From: Trema orientale
Lineage: Eukaryota; Streptophyta; Magnoliopsida; Rosales; Cannabaceae
Assembly (NCBI GenBank): GCA_002914845.1
Contig: JXTC01000018.1
Coordinates: 1,541,547 to 1,605,546, forward strand
Direction of reading: 5' to 3'
Length of the DNA stretch: 64,000 nucleotides
Shown: positions 1-11,193 of the stretch, piece by piece
How the letters are laid out: every line of letters begins with the position of its first letter
Numbering within the stretch: position 1 is the stretch's first letter
The notes under the pieces: model-generated
What the model was told of the DNA's origin: nothing
Databases searched by the model: none
The model's input: only the letters and a program-made list of their open reading frames with translations
Translations under genes and position numbers: made by a program

Positions 1-376
1 TTTTTTTTTTTTTTTTTTTTTTTTTTGAGCTTGGAGGCTTCATGTCGTGCTGCATATTCGTGTGCCATATATGAGAGTAACGATTATGTTTATGCAAGGA
101 AGAAATATAACTAAATAAAAAAGGGAAATTAGTCAATCAGCAATTTTCCCTACATGGTTGAGACCTCCTCACAAGCAGGAAAATTTATTGATAAGAACAT
201 GTACCATATTTAAGAATATGATACATCTTTGAGACATGAACGTATGAAATGAAACCTTTTTTTTTTCTTTTTTTCTTTTCGAGGTAAAAAGAAATGAAAC
301 TTGATATCGTATTGGTATTAGTACATTCACGCTGCTTAAACTGTCGGCTAAGCTTCTGGAATAGACTCATGAGAAT
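1..376. other. 3' flank of the Tm-1-like gene, with poly-T tracts
   Basis: The window opens in a 26-base T run. Bases 246-255 and 291-300 are identical 10-bp direct repeats (GAAATGAAAC) bracketing a T-rich 35-bp stretch; see the finding on tail-only insertions. This stretch lies 77 bp beyond the stop codon and is probably within the 3' UTR of the gene. No coding potential was seen. Confidence 0.5.
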
Positions 377-3300
377 TCAACTCATTGGAATTGATTTATA
401 CTGTTGGATGGTGGATGTTATAGCTTGTTCAACTGGTAGCCTCTCCATGCTTGATGCACCATAAAATCCATGAACTCCCGTTGTTCTCTTCAGAATAAAT
501 TCAGCCTCCCTAGGACCAGATATAGGACCTGAAAGTTGCATCAAGTAATTTGACTGAACCAGTGGACAATACTAAAGCTGTTGAGTTCGGAACTAGAAAA
601 CGAGAATCCACATATGAAGTAAATGGAGGATCAAATCGGGCATCCAAAAATGTTACCTCCATGGCAGAGCACGATAGCGCTGGGATTGATCCTGTGCGCA
701 GCATCTGCAATTTCTTGTACACGAATGACACTTTCTTCCAATGAGACTGCCGTTTTTGCACCTATTGAGCCAGATGTAGTGAGTCCCATGTGAGCGACTA
801 TAATATCAGCCCCAGCTTTTGCCATTTCCACGGCTTCATCTCGGTTGAATGCGTATGGGGTTGTCAAGAGACCCATCCTATGTGCTTTTCCAATCATCTC
901 AACTTCCAAGCTGATAATCAATATAAAAAAAAAATAGCAGCTATAAATGTGAATATCAAGTCAAATTAATAACTTGGGGAAATTATTCCCTTAGAAATAT
1001 AATTTTACTTCGTAAACCTACCCATATCCCATTCCTGTTTCCTCAAGATTTTGTCTAAAATTACCATCAAAGAGCCCAACGGTTGGAAAATTTTGCACCC
1101 CTGAAAATCCAATGGACTCTACCTGGTTTAGGAAGAAATCCATTTGGCGAAAAGGATCAGTAGCACACACTCCAGCAAGAACTGGTACCTTCTTCACAAC
1201 CTATGCATAAAAATATTTGTAAGCTTTCCATCAGTAAGAAAGTTTTCAGTAGACTACTCAAATCTAGCAAACCAGTGGAAACTTACAGGCAACACTTCAT
1301 TTGCCATGTCAAGTACCACTGCATTTGCATCAGCAAAAGGCAACAAGCCCGCCAATGAGCCTCTTCCTGCCATACGGAAGCGCCCCGAGTTGTATAGCAC
1401 TATTAGATCAACGCCACCAGCTTCCTCAAACTTGGCTGATATGCCTGTTCCTGCACCAGCCCCTATAACTGGCAGTCCGTTGTTTATCTGATCTTTCAGT
1501 TGCTGCAGTATTGCCCAAGTTCTTTGTAATGTTTCTGTTACAAAAAGAAAAAGGGTTAACAATTAGACCCGAGTCCAAAATAACGGAATAAAATCATTAA
1601 CAAAAAGTAGTAGCTGAATTTCTTCATTTTTCACAATAACACAACCAAGATTTCACAGTCCAGAGAAAATTAACTGAAAGTCATAATATTTACCACAAAA
1701 GAGATGCTATTAGTACTTGTAAAAAGAATTAGAAACAACAAAAAAAATGAAATCAGAAAAATGAATTTAAGGCTTTGCTAAATGCAAATTTTCTTTTTGG
1801 TGTTACGGATAAACTGAAGTGTTTTTTAACAACAACCTGGCCTTGCATCTGGAAAGTCACGTGGGCTTCGAGCAATATTATCATAACTTGTTAAATTCAC
1901 ATTAGAAATATGATTTTTAAGGACATCTTGTTTGGATTCAGGAATAGAGTCTTGCAGAGGGCTAAAATCCGTAGAATTCTTCCAACTGATTTCCAGAAAC
2001 GAGTCAACCAATGCGTTCGCGAAATCAGGATCATTAATATGATGAGGGCATACCTTTACCTGTTTATATACACACAATTTCATGCCAATAGCAATATGAT
2101 CATGACATAAAACAGAGCGAAGTGACTAAATTAAAACTTTAATAAGAAAAGTCTAGCAACACCTTGCGATCCTCATTTGTCTGAATCAGCCTCTGTAATT
2201 CTTCTACGAGGGAAGTAGTGGCCTCAGGATCATAGAAGGCCTTCCCTGGTGCATCCAACGCAGAGACACCCTTTTTGGGAAGGCAAACACAGACCTTAGA
2301 TGACGACTTGTTCAGCTTATCTGCTATGAAGCCAGCAAATTTCTTGTTCTCATCGACTGTCGTTCGCATGAGTGAAACCTGGAGAGATTAACATCAGTTC
2401 AAATCCATAGACACCTGACTAACCAGAGCTGAAGATGAGTAACATGAATATCAATGTCGTGGAAAAGATGAGAGTAATCAAATAAAGGTAATCTCAAATG
2501 AAATAGCAACCAAATCAGTTGCACCAAATTGGAAAAGGAAGCATTTCAATACAGAAATATACACAAGCCAATAATAAAACAACGAAAACCAGGTTTAAAG
2601 AGACTTATGACCTGCTTATTGTGTTCATGAATCTTTCTATGTTGGAATGGGGAAGGTATGGTATCTTTAGCTCCAAAATTCACCATATCTAAGGCACCCA
2701 CACTGAGTACTAGAGGAACCTTTTTCTCTATAATGGCATCAAAGCGGGAACTGTCACAGGCCATGACGCCTCCAACTACGAAGTCCGCAACCTCAGTTGT
2801 AGTAATATCCAATACACCCTAAAGTAAAACCATAACAATAAGAGTGAACGTGAAAACAACCAAAATGCCTCAATTATTATGAGCTGAGCTATACGATCAG
2901 CTAAAGCTGGTAATGGCCAATAAGTACTAAGTTGAGAACCCCCCAAAATTAAACTACATAACATGAAAAACAGACAAGTCATATTTCACCAAATCTCTCT
3001 ATATACGCCATAACCCAAGTTCCATCCTTTTCTTTAATCTTCTCATGTAACTAATACTCGAAACAACTTCCAATCAGGACAAGATTCCTAATTTAATGAA
3101 CTTTCACACATTCAAGTATACAATTAGTAAAATTCAAGGGAAAGCTCAGAAATTCAGAGATTACCTTAATGAATCCCTCTCTAACCAGAGACTCCATGGC
3201 TCTCCCACCAACCCCAGTGGCATGAAAAACCAGAGTCTCATAACCTTCTTTGACCAATCTTTCTTTCACAGCATTCACGCATGGAGTTGTAACCCCAAAC

Positions 3301-3962
3301 ATGGTTATCCCAACCGTCAATTTCTCATTGCCACCGCCGAGGCGAGATTCCCCGGTCCTCTGAAGCCTTCCGGCGACCATTCCGGCGAAAGCAGCGGCAG
3401 CGTTCGACAAAACCACTCTACTCACACTGTTAATCCCGCAAATATCCACTATAGAAGGGAAAAGCACCAAATCCGAAGTCCCGATATACGGTTCAGTCTG
3501 ACCACTCGCGACGGTGGAGACGATGAGCTTAGGGATTCCAATCGGGAGGGATCGCAAGGCGTTGGATATCAACGAAGTCCCTCCGGAGCCACCGAGTCCG
3601 ATAGCTCCTGCAGCGACGCCGTTTTCAAGAGCTCTCTTCAGAAAACTTTCCAGAGCTTTACTCATAAAGGCAATGGCTTCTCCTCTGTCCCCGGGTAGCC
3701 GAACAGGAGCTCCGGCCGCCGATCCGGGAAGGGAAGAGAGGAGTTCGCTCCTCGTGACGAATCTGAAACCGTCCAATCTCTCGGTGGTCTCATTCTCAGA
3801 GGCGGAAACGTCAACAATGGTGATTTCCGGGTTCAACGAGGAAGAACCAGAGAAGGCGTTGAGGTTAGATCGGACTGAATCGGAGAGGAATCGGAGCTCG
3901 TCAAGCTTCGTATCGGCGGTTCCGATAACGAAAACTCGTGGTGTGTTGTCTGCGGCAGCCAT
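377..3962 (-). CDS. Tm-1-like protein (UPF0261 domain plus TIM-barrel-like domain), 8 exons, complete
   Basis: The exons, in transcript order, are 3962-3165, 2818-2612, 2378-2163, 2059-1837, 1534-1287, 1200-1022, 910-657 and 528-377. All junctions are GT..AG, the phases agree, and the product is 758 aa, close to the tomato Tm-1 length of about 754. Residues ~8-430 form the UPF0261 (Tm-1 N-terminal, nucleotide-binding) domain, beginning [20 protein letters not shown] polar linker follows (~430-480). The C-terminal domain (~485-755) resembles the phosphoenolpyruvate-hydrolase-like TIM barrel, with [20 protein letters not shown] and the CHGGPISGP stretch. In tomato, the resistance allele of this family binds tobamovirus replication proteins and blocks viral RNA replication, while the susceptible allele does not. 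The ancestral cellular role is not known. I infer a soluble cytosolic protein, and virus resistance should not be assumed for this copy. The ATG choice is supported by a good family N-terminus. No break was seen. Confidence 0.93.
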
Positions 3963-4544
3963 TTTTGTTCTCCCGAGTCGGAAACTGAGTCAACTCTTCC
4001 GAGTTCAGCAAATTTGGGTCCCTCTACATAACAAACACAGAGGTGGGTGTGGAATGGCATAGCAGAAATTTTAAGCAAAAAAGCAACTTCCCAGCTAAGG
4101 ATCATCATCATCGTGCACAAAAATGTCATACGTCAGTGTCAGTTGGATTGAACACGCCACGTGGCAAATAAGAATGTGGCCACGTAGACTCAGAAATTTC
4201 CTTGAATAGTAGAGGATTAGTGCTGGCAAATTTTGCTTCGAGTGTTAGTACCAAAAACTGAAACAACAAATTTATTCAAAAAAAAAAAAAAACTTGAACA
4301 ACAAAGACAATAAAATAAGAAAACGACACTCAGTCTAGAGTGATTATGGTTATGCTGATGGCCTATATCTACGCAATTTCTAGTTAGAGTTAAAAGGGTT
4401 CGATCAATGCCTTTTCTGATATTTCTCTCACTATTTATAAGCTGTGAGGGCCCAATTCAGATATAGTAATTTCACATTTAAATTTTACATTACATTTATC
4501 ATTCAGAATCATGAAAAATATCAACATTTATAAATATCCAGAAT

Positions 4545-4608
4545 AAGTGATTGATTCTATTGCCTTTTACCCAAAAAAAAAAAAAAAAAAAGTGATTGAT
4601 TCTATTGC
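4545..4608 (+). repeat. poly-A mini-insertion with a 19-bp target duplication
   Basis: AAGTGATTGATTCTATTGC occurs at 4545-4563 and again at 4590-4608. Between the copies lie only CTTTTACCC and a run of A. This matches a target-primed retroposition product reduced to its 3' tail. Confidence 0.6.
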
Positions 4609-4825
4609 AGATATCTCGGAAATTGTTTGTAAAAATCAGCTTGTGGGTCGACAATTCTCGAGCTCGGGTGCAGCTCGTTATGATGAGCAAAGTGGATCCG
4701 GTCAAGCAAGAGGCTCTGAACGAGTTGAGAGCTCTAATCGAGTAGATGAAAATCTCATGCACAATAGATAATGACCGTATATTTTCGTAAATAAAGTTCA
4801 CATACATTAAAATATAGAAGAATAT

Positions 4826-4995
4826 ATTAATACTAGGACACTAATATTTTACACCAATAATTTACATCACACGGAGTGATATTCATTTTAACTATTTTTT
4901 TTTTTAAAATATGACTATACTGTTTAAAATTATATAATTAAAAATGATGTCACATAACTAATGTAATTTTTTATTGCAAAATTTTAATATAATCT
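4826..4995. mobile_element. decayed MITE related to the one at 17877-18057
   Basis: The left part resembles the terminal sequence of the 17877 element (TACTAGGACACTAATATTTT against TAATAGGGACACCAAAATCTT). The right part carries the shared stretch AAAATGATGTCACAT..TGTAATTTTTT. Target duplications are no longer recognisable, so the limits are approximate. Confidence 0.45.
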
Positions 4996-5186
4996 ATGAT
5001 TGGTCAAGTGAATAGGACTATCATTCAAACAAAAGTGAATATGACTGAATACGATTTTTAAATATAAAAAATTTGATTATTGTCGTATCTTGAATGCTAT
5101 TTGTTTTTGGGATAGTTATATTTTATGGAGAGATTGTCGTACTTTATGGACAGATTGTCGTACTCCAAAAGATCTTGTATTTTAAC

Positions 5187-5235
5187 TAATTTTAACCAAA
5201 CATCTTTTTTTTTAAAGTTAATTTCAACCAAACAT
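5187..5235 (-). repeat. poly-T mini-insertion with 17-bp flanking repeats
   Basis: TAATTTTAACCAAACAT at 5187-5203 is repeated with one mismatch at 5219-5235. The intervening 15 bases are mainly T. Same class as 4545-4608, opposite strand. Confidence 0.5.
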
Positions 5236-5514
5236 TTTTCATCTACAGATAATTGCTATTCTTATTTTCATTTTCCCAGTCATCACTACTATACGAAATT
5301 TTATTATTTTTTTTTAGAAATCTGAAAAAATGAGAATTTTTCTTTTAGTCTTTCATTCCAATTATAACTCATTGTATTATATTACAGTTCAAATGTCTTT
5401 CATTTCAATTATAACATATTCTGTTATATCCATTTAAAAATTCTCATTAGCAGAACTGAACAAGTCCTAAATATATCAACTCTTGTGCTATGTACATTTA
5501 TAAGTTAATTATAA

Positions 5515-6454
5515 GGGTGGTTCTATTACCACCTCTTTGTTTACTCTCTCCACACTCTTTTTAAAAGTATAATTTCATTTAAAATTAAAATTAAAATTAA
5601 AACTTATTATTCCTAAACTAGCCCTAATTTAATTTAGTTTTTCTAATCCCACTCTCCACTTTTTTCTCATATATCTTCTTGATACTTCTTTTCTTTTTCC
5701 TATATCCACTCTTTTTTTTTTTTGTACGTGTATGTTTCTTATATGCTGAGTACGGATAATAAAGGAATATATTTTAAATTTCAAATAAGTTATTTAAGAT
5801 CATTTCAATTTTTCATTGAAAAAAAAAAGTCATTTTAATTCTAATTAGCTATCAATTTTATTGCCGTTTATTGTACCACCAGCAAAAATACAAACAATAT
5901 AAATCAATTAATCTCTTTGGTTTTAGAATAAAGAAACATAACATTGAGCAATGCAAAGTTATTGAAGGATTTCTTCCCAGGTGTGACTTGATTATTCTGA
6001 ATTAGCAGTCAAAATCATTAAGACTCACGAATAGTCAATTACTAGTTTTAAGGATCAGAACCGATTATTTTTCAAATACATACCAACTGGTCCTCGGCCA
6101 TATCTTCTCCTGTAGGTGGGTTTTTGGACATCTTTGTTTGGTTTCTTGAAAAACTAGAAAAATGAATGAGATAGATTGATGGTAATGATAAGAATAACTC
6201 TTTGAATTTTTTTAAGAGAAGATGTTGTTCATAGAACACAGAGTGAATAAAGGAAAGATGAACAGATGAGTAAGGTAGGGAGGTGGGTGGAAAGAGAAAA
6301 TCTAAAATTAAATTGAAGGTTATTACAAACTGAAGGTTATTTTAGGAATAATCAAGATATAATAAGTTTTAATGGAATTTTAAATTTTAAATAAATTTAT
6401 AATTTTAAAAGTAGTGTGAAGAGAGCAAACAGAGGGGTGGCAATAGAATCACCC
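5515..6454. mobile_element. Mutator-type non-autonomous TIR element, 940 bp, 9-bp TSD
   Basis: The element starts GGGTGGTTCTATTACCACC and ends with the inverse, ..GGCAATAGAATCACCC. The inverted repeats stay recognisable for roughly 150 bp at each end. It is flanked by a perfect 9-bp duplication TAATTATAA (5506-5514 and 6455-6463). The 9-bp duplication is characteristic of Mutator-like elements. The interior is AT-rich and has no transposase reading frame, so the element needed an enzyme made elsewhere. Boundaries are seen directly; the superfamily is inferred from TSD length. Confidence 0.85.
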
Positions 6455-8342
6455 TAATTATAAATTTGTCTATTCATAATATTACCATAAGGGACAACAT
6501 CTCAATTCTCGAACTCTCAAATCCTGATTGGGTGTATTTTATTTTTCTTTTTTTCTTTATTTTTAATATAACTTGAATGATTAATTGCTTTAGAATTTTC
6601 CGTCCAAATCACATGAAAAAAAAAGATTGTTAAACATTTGCATCGGCAATGAAAATCTCGAAGAGGAAAAACTTTTTTTTTTTTTTTGAGTTCAAACAAA
6701 ACTATTATTATAAAAGGTGTTGTTTACAATAACAGTTTGAAGTGGAAGAAACAGAAATGATTCCTCCAAAATATAAGCTAATTTTCCACTCCTCTAATTA
6801 TCATAGCCAAACCAAATATAAAAGGTTGACCACGATATTAGGAAAAAAGGAAAAAAAGCTAAATGCACCCAACAACAGTATACCGTCGTCGATGCATTCG
6901 ACTCCTAAAATAGGAGATTTTAGGCCAACATCCCTGACCTTATAGGAGAATCTCAACTCATGAAGCCGCCTCGCCTAACATTTACAACATAACTACCATG
7001 AGCATCTTTCTTGAATTGTGAGCAAGAGTACCAGATATTCGCGAACTTTATTGCTCTTCAGTAGATGCAAACACATGTAGTGTAGAGCAGCTTTCCGAAG
7101 GGGGAGAACTACATGTCTCCCTCCTTCAGTCTTTTTCTTCTTTTTTCTCAAAAAAAAAAAAAAAAAAAATATCTGACCTCCGACCTCCGTATTCTACCAA
7201 TTAATAAGAAAAGGAAAGACACTATTTTGATAGTCAACTCCGACCTCCGTATTCTACCAAAAGTCTTGTAAATAGTCTTATTAATCATTAGAATTTGTCA
7301 TATCTATAAACTCATTATAAACACATAAAACTACAATTCTCTAAAGGTCATGCAAATTATAATTGCTAAAATTGTACTACTTGTAAAATGATAGGAAATC
7401 AAAAGGAAAACTCAAAACTAGTATCTGATACAAATTCAGGAATAGTAAGAACATCAAAAGATGAGAGGTATTTATTGGGAGCAAAATAAAAGAAATATAT
7501 GAAACCAATAATTGTAGTAACTTTCACTAGAATTGAAGTTGAAGAAATACTTACAAAAATTGGGGGACACTTGAATAACAGACAATCTATTTTGCCATTA
7601 GTTAGTTCTCACTTGTTTTCCTTCAAGAAGATCAAAACATTTCATCCTTTTCTCTAGACAATATGAGTTTTCCCACGAAGAGGCAAAACTTCTTGTGAAA
7701 AAAAAATCGTTATAGATAAAATTTGGATTATATATACAAGATGAGAAAGTTTAGTTGATGGGTATAATTTAGACTATAGTTCATGTTAAGAAAGTATAAT
7801 AAAATATGCAAACTATGAAGATGAATAATTGCTTTTCTTAAATCTTTTGATTCCTAAACAATGAAGATGGATATTTTTGGTAGACGAGTAAAATGTACAA
7901 AGAAATAATAAATTATTTACAAAATCTTTTAATGTTTTAAGTTGATTACGTGATGAATTTAGAACTTCCTATAGTAAAAACACAATTCCCCAGTTTTGTT
8001 TAAATAGTTCTGCCTATGCTATCTCAAAGACTACGTATGCCCGTGATTTAAAATTACCTATACAACAAAACAGGTAACAAAAATATGATCTAATGACTAA
8101 TTTTGAACACAGTTTATGTGCAGAGTCTAAAATATCGTCAATATCCTAGAATCAAAGCTTTCATTTTCCTTATTTTAGTAATAGGTAGTACTGTAAATAT
8201 AACATTGTTTTTCTTTTGCTTTTGTCAAAGATGAAATTGAATCACATATAACCACCAGCCAGCCTAAGGGATCAAGCTGCGTGAATGCCCCACTGGCCGC
8301 GGGTAAGTTGGCCAGGTCACGCATCTTCAAGCAAGCTTGAGG

Positions 8343-8402
8343 TTGCACCAGTTAGCTCAAAAAATAAATAAATAAATAAATAAGTGTTTGCACCAGGTAG
8401 CT
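8343..8402 (+). repeat. A-rich mini-insertion with 15-bp flanking repeats
   Basis: TTGCACCAGTTAGCT (8343-8357) and TTGCACCAGGTAGCT (8388-8402) bracket a 30-bp A-rich AAAT-repeat tract. Confidence 0.5.
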
Positions 8403-8459
8403 GCTACCCAAGCCATGTGCGGTCCAACGTGATATGGCCCATAACGTATGATCGAAATC

Positions 8460-8513
8460 TCAATCCGAGTACATTTTTTTTCTTTTTTCTTTTTTTTTTC
8501 AATCCGAGTACAT
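8460..8513 (-). repeat. poly-T mini-insertion with a perfect 15-bp target duplication
   Basis: TCAATCCGAGTACAT at 8460-8474 is repeated exactly at 8499-8513. The 24 bases between are T with two C interruptions, so there is no retroelement body at all. Confidence 0.6.
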
Positions 8514-8783
8514 GTACATGGCCCCGAGCTCTTTTATGGCTAAAGAATTTCACCCAATAAAAAATTAAAAGAAAAATAAAAACAGGAAAAAAGCCCACTT
8601 TCTCGGTAATGCTAGGAACATTCAAAATTTAGACCGAGTACATCTTTTAACTTCTAAGGTTTTTCAAAGTAGAAACACTGTCATGCTAGTGGACGATAAA
8701 AGATATATCACGTTTGGTGAGTATAAACTTTGGTGTAATTTGTGTGTCCTTAGCGTTTTTTATAATGCCAATAAATGTAAGAT

Positions 8784-8837
8784 ATCAAACTCTTTTTTCC
8801 TTTTTTTTTTTTGGGTCTGATGTACGAAATCAAACTC
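8784..8837 (-). repeat. tail-type insertion with 9-bp flanking repeats
   Basis: ATCAAACTC at 8784-8792 and 8829-8837 encloses a T run followed by a short unique stretch. On the minus strand the body ends ..CAGACCC before the A run, similar to the ..TTACCC before the A run at 4564-4572. Confidence 0.4.
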
Positions 8838-8917
8838 AGATAAGTATATTAGTGTGGTATAAATACAACTTTACATGCTAGTATCACATATAAAGTACAA
8901 ACTGGAGACTTTCAACT

Positions 8918-9372
8918 ACAACCTCATCTTGCGTCTGGAAAGTCACTGATTGCCATTCTTCATACCGATTTCCAAAAATGAATCCACCAATGCGTTCGCG
9001 AAATCAGGATCATTAATATGATGAGGGCATACCTTTACCTATTAAAAACACACAATTTTGCATATGCCAATTATAGTAGGCAGCTGATATATATAAATGA
9101 AACTGAGCAACGAGACAAAATCATAACTGTTACTAAAGTATATCAATGTTACCTTCCGATCTTCGTTTGTCTGAATCAGCCTCTGTAATTCGTCTATGAG
9201 GGAAGTAGTGGCCTCAGGATCGTAAAAGACCTTCCCCGGGGCATCTAAAGCAGAGACACGCTTTTGTGGCAAGCAAACACAGACCTTAGAAGATGACTTG
9301 CTCAGTTTATCTGCTATGAACCTGGCAAATTTCTTATTCTCATCCACTGTGGTTCACATTGCAGAAATTTGC
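8918..9372 (-). pseudogene. partial duplicate of the Tm-1-like gene (exons 3-4 with their intron)
   Basis: The segment from about 9361 to 9153 matches exon 3 of the gene at 377-3962 ([20 protein letters not shown], then the [17 protein letters not shown] block). The segment from 9038 to about 8925 matches the start of exon 4 ([20 protein letters not shown]). The intervening intron, its acceptor AG and its sequence are retained, so this is a DNA duplication and not a retrocopy. It is dead: the Met-Arg of exon 3 has become Met-stop (CGA to TGA, a typical methylated-CpG decay), and exon 4 has lost the middle of the linker between SFLEI and DFPDAR. No other exons are nearby. An LTR begins about 65 bp to the right, so transposon activity may have cut or moved the fragment. 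Confidence 0.85.
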
Positions 9373-9437
9373 AGCTCATCTCAAATTTAGGAAAGATTCC
9401 ACTCCAATCAAAATATATTTACAACGAACTTTAATAG

Positions 9438-10033
9438 TGTTGACAGAGGTTTTGTCAACAATGAATATAGGAAATTGCGAGATGTGGCTTATATGTAAAA
9501 ATGATTGATAAAGCAAAGTAATTGAGGAGACAAGAATTTTATAGTGGTTCAGCCCCAAAAAAGATGAGCCTACGTCCACTGTTCTTCACTATATTCTGGA
9601 GAATTACAAGAGTTTCTCTAAGTCCCAAGATAAGAGCAGAGAATTACAGAATGTGATCAAGTGTTTGTGAAGAAAATTGTCTTCTTTTAATTACAATGAG
9701 AATGAACCATCTTTATATAGATGAAGATGGCTCAAGGTTTCCTAGTTATACAAAGGGTAAGTGCATAAAAAATACAATTTCGAATAACAATAGTTAATTC
9801 GGGTAACATCTCAAATTAAATAAAGAAACTACTCGATTTCCATTCAGAAGCTTGTTTCCCTTTCTTTGCGAATTACCCATTTGAACAGGTTTCCTTTTTC
9901 ATGCTGGTCGCACCTATCACATCTGGAGGAGGTCGCACTTCAATCAAGAAAATATATGTGCGGCCTGATGTAGACTAATCGTCGATTTTTCCTCTATCGT
10001 CGTTGACTGACGTGGATTTAAGATCACATAACA
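9438..10033 (-). mobile_element. LTR of a Ty3/gypsy-type element, minus orientation
   Basis: On the plus strand the LTR begins TGTTGACAG and ends CACATAACA. On the minus strand the run GAGCTTGGGGGCAA just before it (10036-10050) looks like a polypurine tract, so this is the 3' LTR of a minus-strand element. The stretch GTGGACGTAGGCTCA near its 3' part is a pattern I associate with plant LTR leader regions. No matching 5-bp duplication flanks it, so it is a truncated piece and not a clean solo LTR. Confidence 0.6.
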
Positions 10034-10050
10034 ATTGCCCCCAAGCTCCG

Positions 10051-10978
10051 TTAGGCTAAACGGAGCTTCTCTCTGATAAATGCGAGCTTATAAATGTGAT
10101 GTTACAAGATCTCCTCGAAATTCTGAAGAGTCGTCAAGTATTGAATCACTTTTTCAGAACCGCGCATACTTTTTCCTGACAAATGCATCCACGTGTCGTC
10201 TTCCCTTAAAAAATTGACACAACTCGAGGCGACTTCTCCGTTTCTCGAACAGACATGATGATGATGCTTGCACTAGCCGTCGTTTCAGCCTGGGATGTTT
10301 CAAATCTCAAGAATTAAATCCACTTTAATTTCTGAATTTAATTCCCGCGTGAATTTCGGCCACCAGATCTAAAAAGTAAATACCTTGATCTACGGCTGTG
10401 ATTTAATGAATCTTCAAAATATATAAATACTCCTTCTTCTTCTCATTTTCCACTTTACCTCTGAAATCTGCCTAAAAACTTTTCATCTCCTCTCCGGCGA
10501 ATTGCAGAACTTTTCTTCCCTGTCTCTGGCAAGTCACCCCAAGTTCTTCCATCGATATCATCCCAGAAGAGTCGGCAAGCCACCCCAGAAACCTCCTCAA
10601 CGAAAAAAGGTCAGTTCTCTCTCCTCTTTTCTTCTGCATTACTTACTTTATGTATATTTTCCTTAGAATTCCTGAGAATCCTCTGAACTTGACATGACCA
10701 AAAAGAACTTGGAATTAAGCATAGAAACTAGAAATCAGGAATGAGACATAGGACTATAGGAGTCTCATATTAGACCGTTTCTGGATCTTCTTAAATATAT
10801 AAAAGACCGGATTAATAAGACGAATCCATAGGAATAAAGATCTGAAATGTTGATATTTGAGAATCAGATCATATATAGAAATAGGTAGATCGAATGATGG
10901 ATTATCAAAGAACTACTCAGACACTTCAGATGAACCCTAAGATCGCTTAGAAGACTGTTGACATATAATATTGGTTTT
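10051..10978. other. transposon-like internal sequence, no gene identified
   Basis: The sequence next to the polypurine tract probably belongs to the same minus-strand retroelement for an unknown distance. A CT-rich, leader-like stretch lies at about 10425-10620. No reading frame of note was found. Confidence 0.35.
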
Positions 10979-11193
10979 AAACCTCTATAAAATTCTCTTA
11001 TCTTATTTTCAATATGAGTAATCTGCATTCATTATTTTACTCATGTTATTGAACCAATTTTTAGTGTCAATAATTTGGCACTAAAAGGAGAGTCTTCAGT
11101 AATCAAATCAAGCAAAGCTCATCTATTTTTGAATAATTTCATTCAATTAATGATTCAACAAACATGGTGGAAAATTGACGTTAAATCAACACG

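Larger units (their letters stand above)
3963..5505. other. intergenic, upstream of the Tm-1-like gene
   Basis: This is AT-rich DNA without a credible gene. It holds three tail-only insertions bracketed by direct repeats: about 4259-4305 (A run), 4545-4608 (19-bp perfect repeats around CTTTTACCC plus an A run) and 5187-5235 (17-bp repeats, 16 matching, around a T run). A decayed MITE lies at about 4826-4995. The first few hundred bases presumably contain the promoter of the Tm-1-like gene, but no clear TATA box can be assigned. Confidence 0.5.
6464..8917. other. intergenic, low-complexity and small repeats
   Basis: No gene is visible. A 22-24-bp motif ending CGACCTCCGTATTCTACCAA occurs twice, ending at about 7201 and 7260. 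Three tail-type insertions lie at 8343-8402, 8460-8513 and 8784-8837. A and T homopolymers occur near 6675 and 7150. A (AAAT)n microsatellite lies at about 8362-8382. Confidence 0.5.

Noticed and set aside
3096..4062. Plus-strand frames of 182-200 codons over exon 1 of the Tm-1-like gene
   Set aside because: They are the antisense of a well-supported exon with no family likeness; the minus strand encodes the known protein.
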